Positions 8,893 through 17,489 of a stretch of DNA of 64,000 nucleotides are shown piece by piece (the stretch's first letter is position 1; every line of letters starts with the position of its first letter). The position numbers and the translations under genes are program-made. The notes below the pieces were generated by a model. The model saw nothing but the letters and a program-made list of their open reading frames with translations, was not told the origin of the DNA and ran no database searches. Source of the DNA: Neolewinella litorea (GTDB taxonomy: Bacteria > Bacteroidota > Bacteroidia > Chitinophagales > Saprospiraceae); NCBI RefSeq assembly GCF_004803465.1, contig NZ_SRSF01000008.1, positions 1 through 64,000 on the forward strand. Direction: 5' to 3'.

Positions 8893-8893
8893 A

Positions 8894-8910
8894 CCCGAGC
8901 GAAGCGAGGG
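8894..8910. repeat. Short hairpin repeat CCCGAGCGAAGCGAGGG
   Basis: An imperfect 17-base inverted repeat (CCCGAGCG-A-AGCGAGGG type) directly after array B. Together with the following GCAAGTGCAACAC it is the reverse complement of an element present four times at 61123-61301. It is therefore a dispersed intergenic repeat of this genome. Confidence 0.75.
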
Positions 8911-8924
8911 GCAAGTGCAACACC

Positions 8925-9050
8925 CATTAACCCCTTAGCTCCTTAGCCCCTTTACTCCTTAGCTCCTTCACCCCTTTACTCCTTAGCTCCTTCACCCCTT
9001 CACTCCTTCACTCCTTCACTCCTTTACCCCTTCACCCCTTCACCCCTCCC
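8925..9050. repeat. Low-complexity pyrimidine-rich strand (CCTTTACTCCTTAG-like)
   Basis: About 125 bases of repeated CCCCTTAGCTCC, CCTTTACTCC and TTCACTCC strings run up to the GTG of aroQ. It is not coding. Similar strings in reverse orientation stand at 61080-61105 and 62500-62515. Confidence 0.75.
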
Positions 9051-9054
9051 CTAC

Positions 9055-9477
9055 GTGCTAAAAGTAATAATCATCAACGGCCCCAACCTGAACCTGCTCG
9101 GCCGGCGGCAGCCGGAAATTTATGGGGAGGATACTTTTGAAGACTTCATGCTTCATTTGAAGGGGAAGTTCGTGGATTCGGACGTGGAGCTCAGCTACTT
9201 CCAGAGTAACCACGAGGGTGAATTGCTCGACAAGTTGCACGAGATCGGCTGGAGTTATGATGGGATCGTGTTGAACGCCGGGGCGTATACACATACGAGC
9301 GTGGCGTTGGCCGATGCCGTGGCGGCCATCGAGACGCCCGTCATCGAGGTACACATCAGCAACGTGCACAAGCGGGAGGCTTTCCGCCACCACAGCTACC
9401 TTTCGCCGCACTGCGAGGGGGTGATCGTGGGCTTCGGTCTGCGGGGCTACGAACTGGCGGTGCAGTATTTCGTCTAG
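9055..9477 (+). CDS. aroQ: Type II 3-dehydroquinate dehydratase
   Basis: A 140-residue cytosolic enzyme that dehydrates 3-dehydroquinate to 3-dehydroshikimate in aromatic amino-acid synthesis. Family motifs are clear: INGPNLNLLGRRQPEIYG with the catalytic Tyr23, LNAGAYTHTS with Asn74, EVHISN with His100, and REAFRHHS with Arg111. Length is typical. The start is GTG at 9055, directly behind the low-complexity pyrimidine tract; no ATG would give the full N-terminal strand. There are no other shikimate genes nearby. Confidence 0.96.
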   Translation: MLKVIIINGPNLNLLGRRQPEIYGEDTFEDFMLHLKGKFVDSDVELSYFQSNHEGELLDKLHEIGWSYDGIVLNAGAYTHTSVALADAVAAIETPVIEVHISNVHKREAFRHHSYLSPHCEGVIVGFGLRGYELAVQYFV

Positions 9478-9534
9478 CCTGCAACGTCTTGCCGCGTCAG
9501 GCGTTTTATCCTTCAATCAACCAACCAGAATTAC

Positions 9535-10302
9535 ATGTCCCTATCCGATCGCTTTAGCAAATCCAGCAACCCCCTACTCAGCGAGGAGCGTCTGGCCAAA
9601 GCGTCCGCGCGCCCACTCGACGGCGGGTTCATCCAGCGCGCCGAAGACAACGTGATGACCGTCGACGGCGCCGTGAACAAAACCTTCCTCCTCGGAGCCC
9701 TGCTGTTGGGTACCGCGGTATATTCCTTCTTCTTCCCCAGCCAGATATTCGTTTGGGGCGGTGCCATCGGCGGATTGATTCTGGTCTTCGTCATGGCTTT
9801 CAAGCCGAAGCTGTCCGGCACCCTGGCGCCGATTTACGCCTTGCTGGAAGGGCTCTTCGTGGGCTCGATCACCGCCATTTACGCGGCCGGGTTCGGTACC
9901 GGACTGGTATTCAACGCCATCCTGGCCACGATTGCCCTACTCTTCATGATGCTGTTCGTGTACAAAGCGGGAATCATCACCGTCAACCAGAAATTCCGCT
10001 CAGGAATGATGATGGCCATCGGTGCCATCTTCCTGGTGTACATGATCAACATCGTACTGAGCTTCTTCGGCATGAGCGTGCCCTTCCTGCACGAAGGTGG
10101 CATGATCGGCATTGGCATCAGCGTGGTCATCATCGGCGTGGCTACCCTTAGTCTGCTGCTCGACTTCGACAACATCGAACGCGGTGCCGCACTGCAGGCC
10201 CCGAAGTACATGGAGTGGTTCAGCGCCGTGGGCCTGATCGTCACCCTCGTCTGGCTCTACATCGAGATCCTGCGCCTTCTTTCGGTGATGAACCGCGACT
10301 AG
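9535..10302 (+). CDS. Bax inhibitor-1 / YccA family membrane protein
   Basis: A 255-residue protein with a soluble N-terminal segment (about 1-45) and seven hydrophobic helices ending near residue 252. The sequence FIQRAEDNVMTVDGAVNKTF before the first helix and LSLLLDFDNIERGAALQAP near the end are typical of the YccA/BI-1 family. Bacterial members are proposed to be calcium-leak or stress-related membrane proteins; the role here is not known. It lies 57 bases behind aroQ and ends at a strong hairpin. Confidence 0.9.
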   Translation: MSLSDRFSKSSNPLLSEERLAKASARPLDGGFIQRAEDNVMTVDGAVNKTFLLGALLLGTAVYSFFFPSQIFVWGGAIGGLILVFVMAFKPKLSGTLAPIYALLEGLFVGSITAIYAAGFGTGLVFNAILATIALLFMMLFVYKAGIITVNQKFRSGMMMAIGAIFLVYMINIVLSFFGMSVPFLHEGGMIGIGISVVIIGVATLSLLLDFDNIERGAALQAPKYMEWFSAVGLIVTLVWLYIEILRLLSVMNRD

Positions 10303-10329
10303 AACAGAGAGGATAACCTCCCGAAAAAC

Positions 10330-10365
10330 AACAGGGGAAAACGGACGCGTCCGTTTTCCCCTGTT
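10330..10365 (+). terminator. Perfect 36-bp hairpin behind the YccA-like gene
   Basis: A perfect palindrome, AACAGGGGAAAACGGACG followed by its complement, starts 28 bases after the stop codon and is followed by a short T run. It is likely the transcription terminator of aroQ-yccA. The A/T-rich arm ends could also let it work for the opposite strand. Confidence 0.85.
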
Positions 10366-10503
10366 TGCATTAACAGCCTAGTTGACTAGTGAGTATAAAG
10401 TGAGGCTGCTGTATTCATCATCAAAACCACTGCAAGAACGGGGCGCGGCTGGGATGCGCTGCCTGACGGGAAAAAACTTTTTGCCGCGGGTGCCGGCCCA
10501 CCC

Positions 10504-11562
10504 TCAACAGTTCAGGATGAGCTCGCGGTAGACGCGGATGCCTTCGGCGACTTCCGCGACGTGGATGAATTCATCCGCCGTGTGACTTCTGGCGCTGTCG
10601 CCAGGACCGATCTTTAAGGTAGGGAAAGGCATCAGGGCCTGGTCGCTGAGGGTCGGTGAACCGTAGTCTTGCGCCCCGGGGCGGGCCCGACGGGCGGCCC
10701 GTAGCAAAAAATGATCGTCTGCGATGCGGCTGGACTGCAGGCGAAGGCTGCGGGGCTTCAGCTGGGCGAACCGACAGACGGCCTGCAACTCCGCCACCGC
10801 TTCCTCATTGGTATAGGCTTCGTTGACGCGCAGATCCACGACAAAATTGCAGCGGTCGGGCACCACGTTGTGCTGGGTACCCGCGGAAATGACCGTCACC
10901 GTGGCCGAAGTGGGGCCCAGTCGCTCACTCGGTCGCGTGAAGGAGTAGTTGCGAATGGCGGCAATGTCATCGATGGCGCGGTAGAGGGCATTGGTGCCTT
11001 CCTGCCGGGCGGCGTGGCCGCTCTTGCCGATGGTTTCTCCGTCGATGACCACCAGTCCGCGCTCCGCCACCGCCAGGTCCAGCAGGGTGGGCTCCCCGAC
11101 AATGCCGCAATCGATGGGCGGCAATTGCGGTAGCAGCGCGGCAATGCCGTCCGGCCCGCTGATCTCTTCCTCGGCCGTGGCGGCCAGGACCAGATTCACC
11201 GGGAGGTTGGGATCGTTTTCCAACTGTACGAAGGCGGCAATTAGTCCGACCAGCGCGCCACCCGCGTCGTTGCTGCCCAGTCCGTACAGTTTACCCTCCA
11301 CGATGGCCGGATCATGGGGGTCACGGGTGTAGCCTGGAGCCGGCTTCACGGTATCGTGATGACTATTGAGCAAAACCGTGGGACGGTCGGAGTGCCAGTT
11401 GCGGCTGACGGCCCAGACGTTGTTCCGGTGCCGCCGCGCTTCGATCCCCCGCTCCCGCAGGAAGCCCTCGATGATGGCCGCAGTGGCCTTTTCCTCCCGG
11501 CTCAGCGAGGGGGTAGCAATGAGTTGCTGGAGCAGTTTCAGGTATTCTTCGGTGGGGGGCAT
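10504..11562 (-). CDS. M20-family metallo-hydrolase (ArgE/DapE-like deacylase)
   Basis: A 352-residue cytosolic zinc enzyme. Metal and catalytic motifs of family M20 are in order: NSHHDTVKP, GSNDAGGALVG, AATAEEEISG, and a late RSHTADEF. The dimerisation domain carries IGKSGHAARQEGTNAL. Bacteroidota homologues are annotated as N-acetylornithine/N-acetylcitrulline deacetylase or succinyl-diaminopimelate desuccinylase; which amide it cuts cannot be decided here. The ATG at 11562 (MPPTEEYLKLL) is chosen. An in-frame extension upstream to 11694 is GC-rich and lacks family similarity. A TACCTTGG box (a loose -7 motif) lies just upstream. There are no arginine genes in the window. Confidence 0.85.
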   Translation of the reverse strand: MPPTEEYLKLLQQLIATPSLSREEKATAAIIEGFLRERGIEARRHRNNVWAVSRNWHSDRPTVLLNSHHDTVKPAPGYTRDPHDPAIVEGKLYGLGSNDAGGALVGLIAAFVQLENDPNLPVNLVLAATAEEEISGPDGIAALLPQLPPIDCGIVGEPTLLDLAVAERGLVVIDGETIGKSGHAARQEGTNALYRAIDDIAAIRNYSFTRPSERLGPTSATVTVISAGTQHNVVPDRCNFVVDLRVNEAYTNEEAVAELQAVCRFAQLKPRSLRLQSSRIADDHFLLRAARRARPGAQDYGSPTLSDQALMPFPTLKIGPGDSARSHTADEFIHVAEVAEGIRVYRELILNC

Positions 11563-11822
11563 GGATGGGTTCGGGTGGGTGCCCCAAGGTAAGGCATGGG
11601 TTACCGATGGTGATGGGCCGTCGTGGTGACCCGCCGCCGGTGGCCCACGCCGAAATGCCCCGTGCCCAGGAAAATGGGTCGTATCCATAGGCACGCGATA
11701 ATATTTGCCCTGTTCCGTTCACATACCCCCCACTTTGCTGTTGTGGGAAAAAGTCTTGCACCTGCGCGCCCGACAAATGGGCGTGGGGCTGACCTGATAT
11801 CATCTTCTAAAATTCACCCACC

Positions 11823-12065
11823 ATGATGAAATTTTTGTACTCCGCTTTGTTTGCCTTCGCCCTGGTAGCCTGCGCCGAAACGGCCGAAGCCGTTGAGGTA
11901 CCCGCCGCCGTACAGAGTGCCTTTGAAGCCGCTTACCCCGGTGCTACCGACGTAGAATGGGACGACGAAGGCGATACCTACGAAGTCGAGTTCTCCATGA
12001 ACGGCGAGGAAATGGAAGCCGAATTCTCCGCCACCGGCGAGATGCTGGAAATCGAAGAGGACTAG
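11823..12065 (+). CDS. Small PepSY-like (BLIP-like fold) lipoprotein
   Basis: An 80-residue exported protein. MMKFLYSALFAFALVAC is a lipoprotein signal with Cys17. The mature part reads VPAAVQSAFEAAYPGATDVEW and DDEGDTYEVEFSMNGEEMEAEFSATG, the pattern of a single PepSY-like (DUF2874) domain of Bacteroidota. It is very acidic. These small proteins are periplasmic and of unknown role. Its stop overlaps the 3' end of the convergent DUF885 gene. Confidence 0.82.
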   Translation: MMKFLYSALFAFALVACAETAEAVEVPAAVQSAFEAAYPGATDVEWDDEGDTYEVEFSMNGEEMEAEFSATGEMLEIEED

Positions 12066-13747
12066 TCCTGGTAGGAAGTGGTGCCGGCCATCCAGTGCCG
12101 CACCACTTCCTCCAAAATTTCCATGGTAACGGCCCCGTTGGCCAGCACCAGGCTGTGGAACGCGGCCAGATCGAAGTCTTCCCCCATGGTCTCTTCGGCT
12201 TCCTGCCGCAGGGCCCGGATCTTCATTTCACCCATTTTATACGACACGGCCTGACCGGGCCAGCCGATGTAGCGGTCGATCTCCGAGTTCACCTCGCGCA
12301 GGGATAGCGCCGTATGCTCGGCCATGAACGCGACCGCCCGCTCACGCGACCAGCCGAAGTAGTGGATCCCCGGATCGACCACCAGACGGCACGCCCGCCA
12401 CATTTCGTAGGTGAGGCGCCCGAAGTCGTCGTAGGCCGTCTCGTATATCCCCATCTCCTTTCCCAGATATTCCGCGTACAGCGCCCAACCCTCCCCGAAA
12501 GCGGAGAGGTAGAGCGATTTGCGGAAGTCGGACTGCCCCTCCAGCTCCGCGGCCAGCATCATCTGCGTATGGTGCCCGGGCACACCCTCGTGCAAGGCCA
12601 GGGCCGGTAGCGTATAGAATGGCCGGCTCGGCAGGTCGTAGGTATTCACCCAGAAGGCACCGGCGCGGCGCTGATCGTAGGATCCCGGACTGTACCTGCC
12701 GCCCGTATAATTCGGTGCCAGAGAAGCCGGTACCGGCGCTACGGTAAGTGGCATGCGTGGCAGGCGGTCGAAATAACGCGGCAACCGGGCCTCAATCCGT
12801 TTGGTGATCCAGGCGGCCCGCTCCAGCAGGTCTTCCGGCGTGGCGGCGTAGAAGCGCGGATCGGTGCGCAAGTAGGTCAAAAACTCCGCGAAGGAACCGG
12901 AAAAACCCGCCCGCTCCATCGCCGCTTCCATTTCCTGGCGGATGCGCGCTACCTCCCGCTGACCGGTCTCGAACACCTCCTCGGGGGTGGCGTCGTCGTC
13001 GGTGGTGAAGTAGCGGATCAGGTGCCGGTAATGCTCCTTTCCATCCGTAATGGCGGATATCCCCGGCTCCTGACCCAGCCGCGGCCGGTATTCCGTGCGC
13101 AGGTACTCGGCCAGTCGTTGGTAGGCGGGGTACACCACCGCTTCGGTAAGCGAATCGATGCGCGCCGCCCCCGCCGGGTAGTCGGCCACCGGTCGGTGAA
13201 AGAGACTTTCCGCCGGTGGGACGGCCAGGGTGCGTGCGATGAGCTCCAGTACCAGGTCTACTACCCGAGCCGGATTGGTCTTTCCGATCGACAGCCCGCG
13301 CGCCAGGGCCCCTTCCTGCTGTCGAAAGTAGTCCGGCAGCGCCACGAGTTCCCCGGCGTAGCGGTCGAGCTCCTCGGGGGTTTCCACGCGGCGATTGCCG
13401 TAACGGTAGACAACGTCGGTCAGGAAACCGCCCTCGGCGTTGAGGGGAAAGAGGTGGGTGCCGAAATCCAGTCGGTAAATCCGGTCGTCGAGTACGAAAG
13501 CCAGTAAGTCCGCATCGATTTGCTGGGAGGCGGTCAGGGCCTGGAGTTCACGCAGCCGCTCGCGCAGGCTCCGCCATTTGGCCGCCTGCACCTGCCGGTC
13601 TTCCTCAGTGGCCATGCCCCACACGTCCAGGCTGTCGTAGGGTTCGTAGGCCTCGTAAACGGTCAGCCACTGACGAAAGGCCGCCGAGTCGGAGTGCCCG
13701 GCCAGGTAAAGAGGGAGGGCAAGCAAGAGGATGTGGAGGAGGCGCAT
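12062..13747 (-). CDS. DUF885 family (HExxxHH) zinc peptidase, exported
   Basis: A 561-residue protein with a signal peptide (MRLLHILLLALPLYLAG). The C-terminal half carries LALHEGVPGHHTQ with His386, Glu387 and His392-His393, then AFGEGWALYAEYLG with Glu419, which could complete a zinc site. This is the hallmark of the DUF885 group, generally considered metallopeptidases. It probably acts in the periplasm. The start at 13747 is chosen because it begins the signal peptide; the open frame upstream to 14044 is antisense to the next gene. It overlaps the PepSY-like gene by four bases at the stop. Confidence 0.87.
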   Translation of the reverse strand: MRLLHILLLALPLYLAGHSDSAAFRQWLTVYEAYEPYDSLDVWGMATEEDRQVQAAKWRSLRERLRELQALTASQQIDADLLAFVLDDRIYRLDFGTHLFPLNAEGGFLTDVVYRYGNRRVETPEELDRYAGELVALPDYFRQQEGALARGLSIGKTNPARVVDLVLELIARTLAVPPAESLFHRPVADYPAGAARIDSLTEAVVYPAYQRLAEYLRTEYRPRLGQEPGISAITDGKEHYRHLIRYFTTDDDATPEEVFETGQREVARIRQEMEAAMERAGFSGSFAEFLTYLRTDPRFYAATPEDLLERAAWITKRIEARLPRYFDRLPRMPLTVAPVPASLAPNYTGGRYSPGSYDQRRAGAFWVNTYDLPSRPFYTLPALALHEGVPGHHTQMMLAAELEGQSDFRKSLYLSAFGEGWALYAEYLGKEMGIYETAYDDFGRLTYEMWRACRLVVDPGIHYFGWSRERAVAFMAEHTALSLREVNSEIDRYIGWPGQAVSYKMGEMKIRALRQEAEETMGEDFDLAAFHSLVLANGAVTMEILEEVVRHWMAGTTSYQD

Positions 13748-13864
13748 AATCGGGGGTTGGGCGGAGAAGATACGTTGCCTAGTCAAGCCCCCGCAAACAT
13801 CGCGTGGCGCGGGGGATGCACGGGCGCAATTATGGATTACCTTTCGTATCCAAAGTCCGCACCC

Positions 13865-14608
13865 ATGTCGATCCGCCCCCGCTTTTTGCTTCTGCCCTTG
13901 CTCCTGGCCGCCACCGGTCTGGCCGGACAGTCGGCCCTGCTCCACGACGCTGCGCTGACCGGCTGGCACGTCATCGTCGACGGCCGGGGCAAGGTGCCCG
14001 TTACCGATCAGGACCACTTCGTGTGGGAAGACAGCGTGCTGCACGTCCTACCTACGGCGAAGGCCGGAAGCCAATAACCCTTTGCCGCCCTGGTGACGGA
14101 CAGCACCTACAGCCGCTACCGCCTCCACGTGGAGTACAAATGGGGCGAGAAGAAATTCGCGCCGCGGACCGATGCCGTGCGCGACGCCGGAGTTTTGTTC
14201 CACACCTTCGACACGGACGCCTTCTGGCCCGCCGCGCTGGAATGTCAGGTGCAGGAGGGCGATACGGGCGACATCTGGCTCATCGACAGCCGGGCTACCT
14301 CCACGGTGGGAGCCGACGCGCACAACTACTCCCCCAATGGCGCGCCCGAGCAGCGCACCGGCGAACGCTACACCAAGTTTGCCCGCAGTTTCTCCTGGGA
14401 ACGGCCGGGCTGGAACGAAATCGTCCTCGAAGTCGACGGCGATACCGCGCGCTTCTTTGTGAACGGTCACCTCGTCAATGCCCTGATTCAGGCCGAACGG
14501 CCCACCCCCGATCGCGCCGGCTGGATGCCCCTTACCGAAGGATACATCGCCCTGCAGGCGGAAGGTGCCGAATTGTACTACCGAAACATGCGTCTGGAAA
14601 CCCTGTAA
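13865..14608 (+). pseudogene. DUF1080 (3-keto-disaccharide hydrolase-like) gene with an in-frame stop
   Basis: One reading frame runs from ATG 13865 to TAA 14606-14608 and encodes a signal peptide (MSIRPRFLLLPLLLAATGLAG) plus a complete DUF1080 LamG-like domain (GWHVIVDGRGK ... YRLHVEYKWGEKKFAPR ... VRDAGVLFHTF ... YYRNMRLETL). It is interrupted once, by TAA at 14075-14077. The frame is the same on both sides (AGSQ-stop-PFAALVTD), where relatives usually have a polar residue such as Gln, so a single C-to-T change of CAA would explain it. A sequencing error, recent pseudogene or reinitiation at GTG 14093 are all possible. Family members act on sugars in the periplasm. Confidence 0.85.
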
Positions 14609-14636
14609 ACGGTTTCTCCGGGCCGGATCGCGGCCG

Positions 14637-15095
14637 TCACACCCCGAACTGGGTCAAGTGGTGGTCGAGGTGTTTCTGGTACATGACGCTCCACTCCCGG
14701 GCGGTCATCGGGCCGAAGGAAACATTTTCCTTCCCCTCGTAGGCACGCTCCCCCGCGGTGGCCACCCGCTCCAGGTTGGCGATCAGGCGGGCCTTTTCCC
14801 GCGCGAAGTCCCGTTCATCGGTGATGAGGAACTGGGGGGCCGTGCGGCTGTTGCGGGGATAGGGCTTGGGACCCACCACGCCCCGTTTCACCACCGTCTT
14901 CAACAGCAAGCGGGTTAGCCAGTTGTACTTCACGGGCAAGGCCCCCGTCTCCATATCGTAGGCCACATTGAGGTGCGCGAGCATCTGGGCTACGGACATC
15001 TTTCCCCACTGGGGCTGGGTGTCCGGCGTGAGGCGGTTGATACGGTCTTTGTTTTCCCGCAGGGTATTGGGATCGAAGGTGGACGGATAGGTCAT
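14637..15095 (-). CDS. DUF1569 (DinB-like) protein
   Basis: A 152-residue cytosolic protein without a signal. SVAQMLAHLNVAYDMETG and the late YQKHLDHHLTQFG carry the spaced histidines expected of the DinB four-helix metal-binding fold, and the sequence follows DUF1569. Function is unknown; some DinB relatives are thiol transferases or damage-induced. The start at 15095 (MTYPSTFDP) is preferred to an upstream in-frame extension of 29 codons. A TATCTTTC box lies just upstream. Confidence 0.8.
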   Translation of the reverse strand: MTYPSTFDPNTLRENKDRINRLTPDTQPQWGKMSVAQMLAHLNVAYDMETGALPVKYNWLTRLLLKTVVKRGVVGPKPYPRNSRTAPQFLITDERDFAREKARLIANLERVATAGERAYEGKENVSFGPMTAREWSVMYQKHLDHHLTQFGV

Positions 15096-15207
15096 AACCA
15101 GGGGGTTGGCCCAGAAAGATAGGGCGTTCGTCGGCAAGAGCCAACCCGTGGCGGCCCGGGAAAGCCCGCCGGATCCGGTCACCCGAAGAGATTAAAATAC
15201 AAGGACC

Positions 15208-15900
15208 TCAGGGCTTGAGCAGGAAGTCCGCGCCGTTGCGTTTGGCCATTGCGTACACTTCCGGCACGAACTGGTAGTACCAGGCCCCCTTGCGGGAGGT
15301 ATTGGTGTCTTTCTCGTTGAGGCGTTGCAGGTATTCCATCTTGCGGAGGCGGCGGCGGAAGTTGCCGGCGTCGATGCTGGTTCCGAAGATCGCCTCGTAG
15401 AGCGATTGCAGTTGGGTGAGGGTGAATTTCTCGGGCAGCAGTTCAAAGCCAACCGGCTCGTGGGTAGCGCGGTGCCGCAGTCGCTGCAGGGCTGCCTCCA
15501 CCATTTCGTTGTGGTCGAAGATCAGGGGTGGGACATCCGTAATGGGTACCCAGTGGGCCGCGTAGTCACTGGACAACTGCACCTCGGCCTCGTCCTGGTC
15601 CACCAGGGCGTAGTACCCTACCGTGACGGTGCGCTCGGCCTCGTCGCGATCAACCGCGCCGAAGGCCTTGAATTGCTCCAGGTAGACGTCCTGTAGTCCG
15701 GTACGCTGTTCCAGCACGCGGGCGGCGGCTTCGTCCAGCGATTCGTGCGCCTGCAGGAAGCCGCCCATCAGCGACCATTCCCCTCGCCGGGGTTCGATAT
15801 CCCGTCGTACGAGCAGCAGGTTCAGCTTGCCATTGCGGAATCCGAAGATCGTACAGTCGACGGCCACCAGCGGCCGGTAAGCGTAATCGTAACTTTTCAC
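15208..15900 (-). CDS. NrtR-type transcription regulator with a degenerate Nudix domain
   Basis: A 230-residue protein: a Nudix-fold domain (about 8-150) then a winged-helix domain (about 155-230; FTLTQLQSLYEAIFG, NFRRRLRKMEYL). In the Nudix box, GGFLQAHESLDEAAARVLEQ, the catalytic REUXEE becomes RVLEQR, so two acidic residues are gone and hydrolysis is unlikely. Such proteins (NrtR, AraR in Bacteroidota) sense ADP-ribose-like or sugar ligands and repress genes. The GTG at 15900 is the only start that fits. A 9+9 bp inverted repeat overlapping the promoter lies 16 bases upstream, so it probably controls itself. No obvious target operon lies next to it. Confidence 0.86.
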   Translation of the reverse strand: MKSYDYAYRPLVAVDCTIFGFRNGKLNLLLVRRDIEPRRGEWSLMGGFLQAHESLDEAAARVLEQRTGLQDVYLEQFKAFGAVDRDEAERTVTVGYYALVDQDEAEVQLSSDYAAHWVPITDVPPLIFDHNEMVEAALQRLRHRATHEPVGFELLPEKFTLTQLQSLYEAIFGTSIDAGNFRRRLRKMEYLQRLNEKDTNTSRKGAWYYQFVPEVYAMAKRNGADFLLKP

Positions 15901-15904
15901 AAGA

Positions 15905-15934
15905 CAAAATTAAACATAATTGTCAAGCAGACAA
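15905..15934 (-). promoter_or_regulatory. Promoter of the Nudix-type regulator (TTG-N19-TAATTTTG)
   Basis: On the minus strand TTG (15934-15932) and TAATTTTG (15912-15905) stand 19 bases apart, matching the Bacteroidota -33/-7 consensus. The -7 box ends only five bases before the GTG start, so the transcript may be almost leaderless. Confidence 0.7.
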
Positions 15935-15938
15935 TTAT
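15916..15938. promoter_or_regulatory. Operator-like inverted repeat ATAATTGTC-N5-GACAATTAT
   Basis: Perfect 9-base arms with a five-base spacer (AAGCA). It covers the -33 element and most of the promoter spacer of the Nudix-type regulator, the expected place for a repressor site. It is AT-rich in a GC-rich genome, which makes a chance origin less likely. Confidence 0.78.
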
Positions 15939-15946
15939 TTTACGGC

Positions 15947-16819
15947 TTATTTTCCCGCCCCGATAACCGAAATAACGTTGTCCATCCGCTCATTTGGTAT
16001 AGTGAGGCTAAGGGTATAGTGAACTATTTTCCATTCGTTATTCCCGGTGCGGCGTACGATGGCCGTGCCGCGGCAGGGTCCCATCCAGGTATCCAGGAGT
16101 TCGTCGAAGTAGGCGAGATTGTCGTTTTCGTCGTAGAAGATGTGCCGCTCGGTGGCGGTAAAGTCCCAGGCCTTGCCGGCGGCGAAGTAGGGAGCGGCAA
16201 ACTCGGCAAAGGCCTCCCGGGTCCAGTGCTCGCCCGGATCGGTGCCGATGTAGATGGCGTCTTCGGTCATGCGGGAGAAGTACGCGGCACTGTCGGCGCG
16301 GGCCGCGGCACGGTGCCATTCGGTGGCCAGTTGCTCGATCTGCCGTACGGCGCTGCTGGTATATACCGGTGCGCAGCCGGTCGTCCGGCGGGTATCGACC
16401 ACGTTCAGGATGCGCCAATGCCCCTGCGCATCGTCTTGCACGAGGTGGAAGGAGTTGGTGCCGCAGTGGTGTACGTCACCGTTGAGCACGAAGGTGTAGG
16501 GCGTCCACGCCGTGGCGAGTCCACCGTCGGTGCGAAGGCTGGTAAAGTGCAGTTGTTCGTCGAGCGCCCCGGCCGGGGAGCGAGCGATCCCGTTCAGCCA
16601 CTGCGCGATGTCGCCGGTTTGGACGCGGGTCTGGCCGGCGCTGTCGGTGCTCACGGAGTGCAGGCTCGCCTCGGGGTGAAACAGGGCGCTCATGCCTGCC
16701 GTATCGGCGCGGCGCATGCCGTCAAACAGGCGTTGCAGGGTGGTGCCCGGCGCATCCTGTGCCCTTAGGGCGTGAATCGGGAAGAGCAAAACAACCAGCA
16801 AAAGGTAGGGCAGTCGCAT
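15947..16819 (-). CDS. Exported protein with two NTF2-like domains
   Basis: A 290-residue protein with a signal peptide (about 1-20, ending ALRAQ). Two NTF2-like (SnoaL/DUF4440-type) domains follow, at about 22-150 (TLQRLFDGMRRADTAGMSALF) and 155-285 (AVRQIEQLATEWHRAAARADS, FSRMTEDAIYIGTD). Each is an alpha-plus-beta cone that binds small molecules or catalyses. Ligand and role are unknown. The fusion of two such domains in one exported chain is moderately unusual. It ends 46 bases before the Nudix-regulator gene on the same strand. Confidence 0.78.
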   Translation of the reverse strand: MRLPYLLLVVLLFPIHALRAQDAPGTTLQRLFDGMRRADTAGMSALFHPEASLHSVSTDSAGQTRVQTGDIAQWLNGIARSPAGALDEQLHFTSLRTDGGLATAWTPYTFVLNGDVHHCGTNSFHLVQDDAQGHWRILNVVDTRRTTGCAPVYTSSAVRQIEQLATEWHRAAARADSAAYFSRMTEDAIYIGTDPGEHWTREAFAEFAAPYFAAGKAWDFTATERHIFYDENDNLAYFDELLDTWMGPCRGTAIVRRTGNNEWKIVHYTLSLTIPNERMDNVISVIGAGK

Positions 16820-16932
16820 ACGGGTTCAGGTATAAACAAGGATACGACCAATTTACCAAAAATGCCAAAGCGCAGTGGGCGCCGGAGCGCGGGTGCCGTA
16901 TCCGGTTGCGGATGCCGGGGGCGTGGGTTCCG

Positions 16933-17343
16933 TTACTGCGGGATGCGCTCGGCACCCAGTTGCTTCAGAATGCCCAATTCGTCGGAGCTGCCCCAGCGTT
17001 CCTTCAGTTTGCCGTTCTCGAAGCGGCCGATCTGGACGCCACGGGCCGAAAATTGCTTTCCGGTGGGGGCCAGGCCCATGAATTCGCCCTGGTGGGTACC
17101 CGAAACGGTGTAGGCGAAGGTTACGTTGTCGGCGTCGGTGACCACGTGCTTTACCTCGATGTGCAGGTCGGGGAAAGCGCTGCGCATCATGCTGAAAAAA
17201 TCAATGAAGCCCTGGGGGCCGGGTCCCTGCATGGGTGCGGGGTCGTGGTCTTTTACGTCCTGGGCTACGAGATCGCGGATCTTTTCCAGCTGGCCGGTAT
17301 TTACGGCTTCGCCGAATTGCTTTTGTACTTCGAGGTTGGTCAT
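16933..17343 (-). CDS. SnoaL-like ester cyclase family protein
   Basis: A 136-residue cytosolic NTF2-fold protein. Typical features are an N-terminal helix (VQKQFGEAVNTGQLEKIRDLV), a central DFFSMMRSAFPDLHIEVKHVV and GTHQGEFMGLAPTGKQFSARG, as in SnoaL-like polyketide cyclase relatives. It probably acts on a small organic substrate. It is not in a biosynthetic cluster. It may share ancestry, but not close sequence, with the double NTF2 protein just downstream on the same strand. Confidence 0.83.
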   Translation of the reverse strand: MTNLEVQKQFGEAVNTGQLEKIRDLVAQDVKDHDPAPMQGPGPQGFIDFFSMMRSAFPDLHIEVKHVVTDADNVTFAYTVSGTHQGEFMGLAPTGKQFSARGVQIGRFENGKLKERWGSSDELGILKQLGAERIPQ

Positions 17344-17489
17344 GGGTGTTGGTTATGGGGATCGTGCCGTGATCGGCAGTTGCTAGGTGAAAGGTGTAGC
17401 TACACCATATGTTCGGCCCGCACCCGCAATGGGGGTTGCCGATACCGCAGGCGACAAATCGCCGCTGGGAAATGCACCCGGCGTGCTAT

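Noticed and set aside
8459-8946. Open reading frames over the repeat arrays (RPEVTNR/ATGGHEP-like)
   Set aside because: The 28-bp period shifts the frame each unit and simply lacks stop codons; the products have no family similarity.
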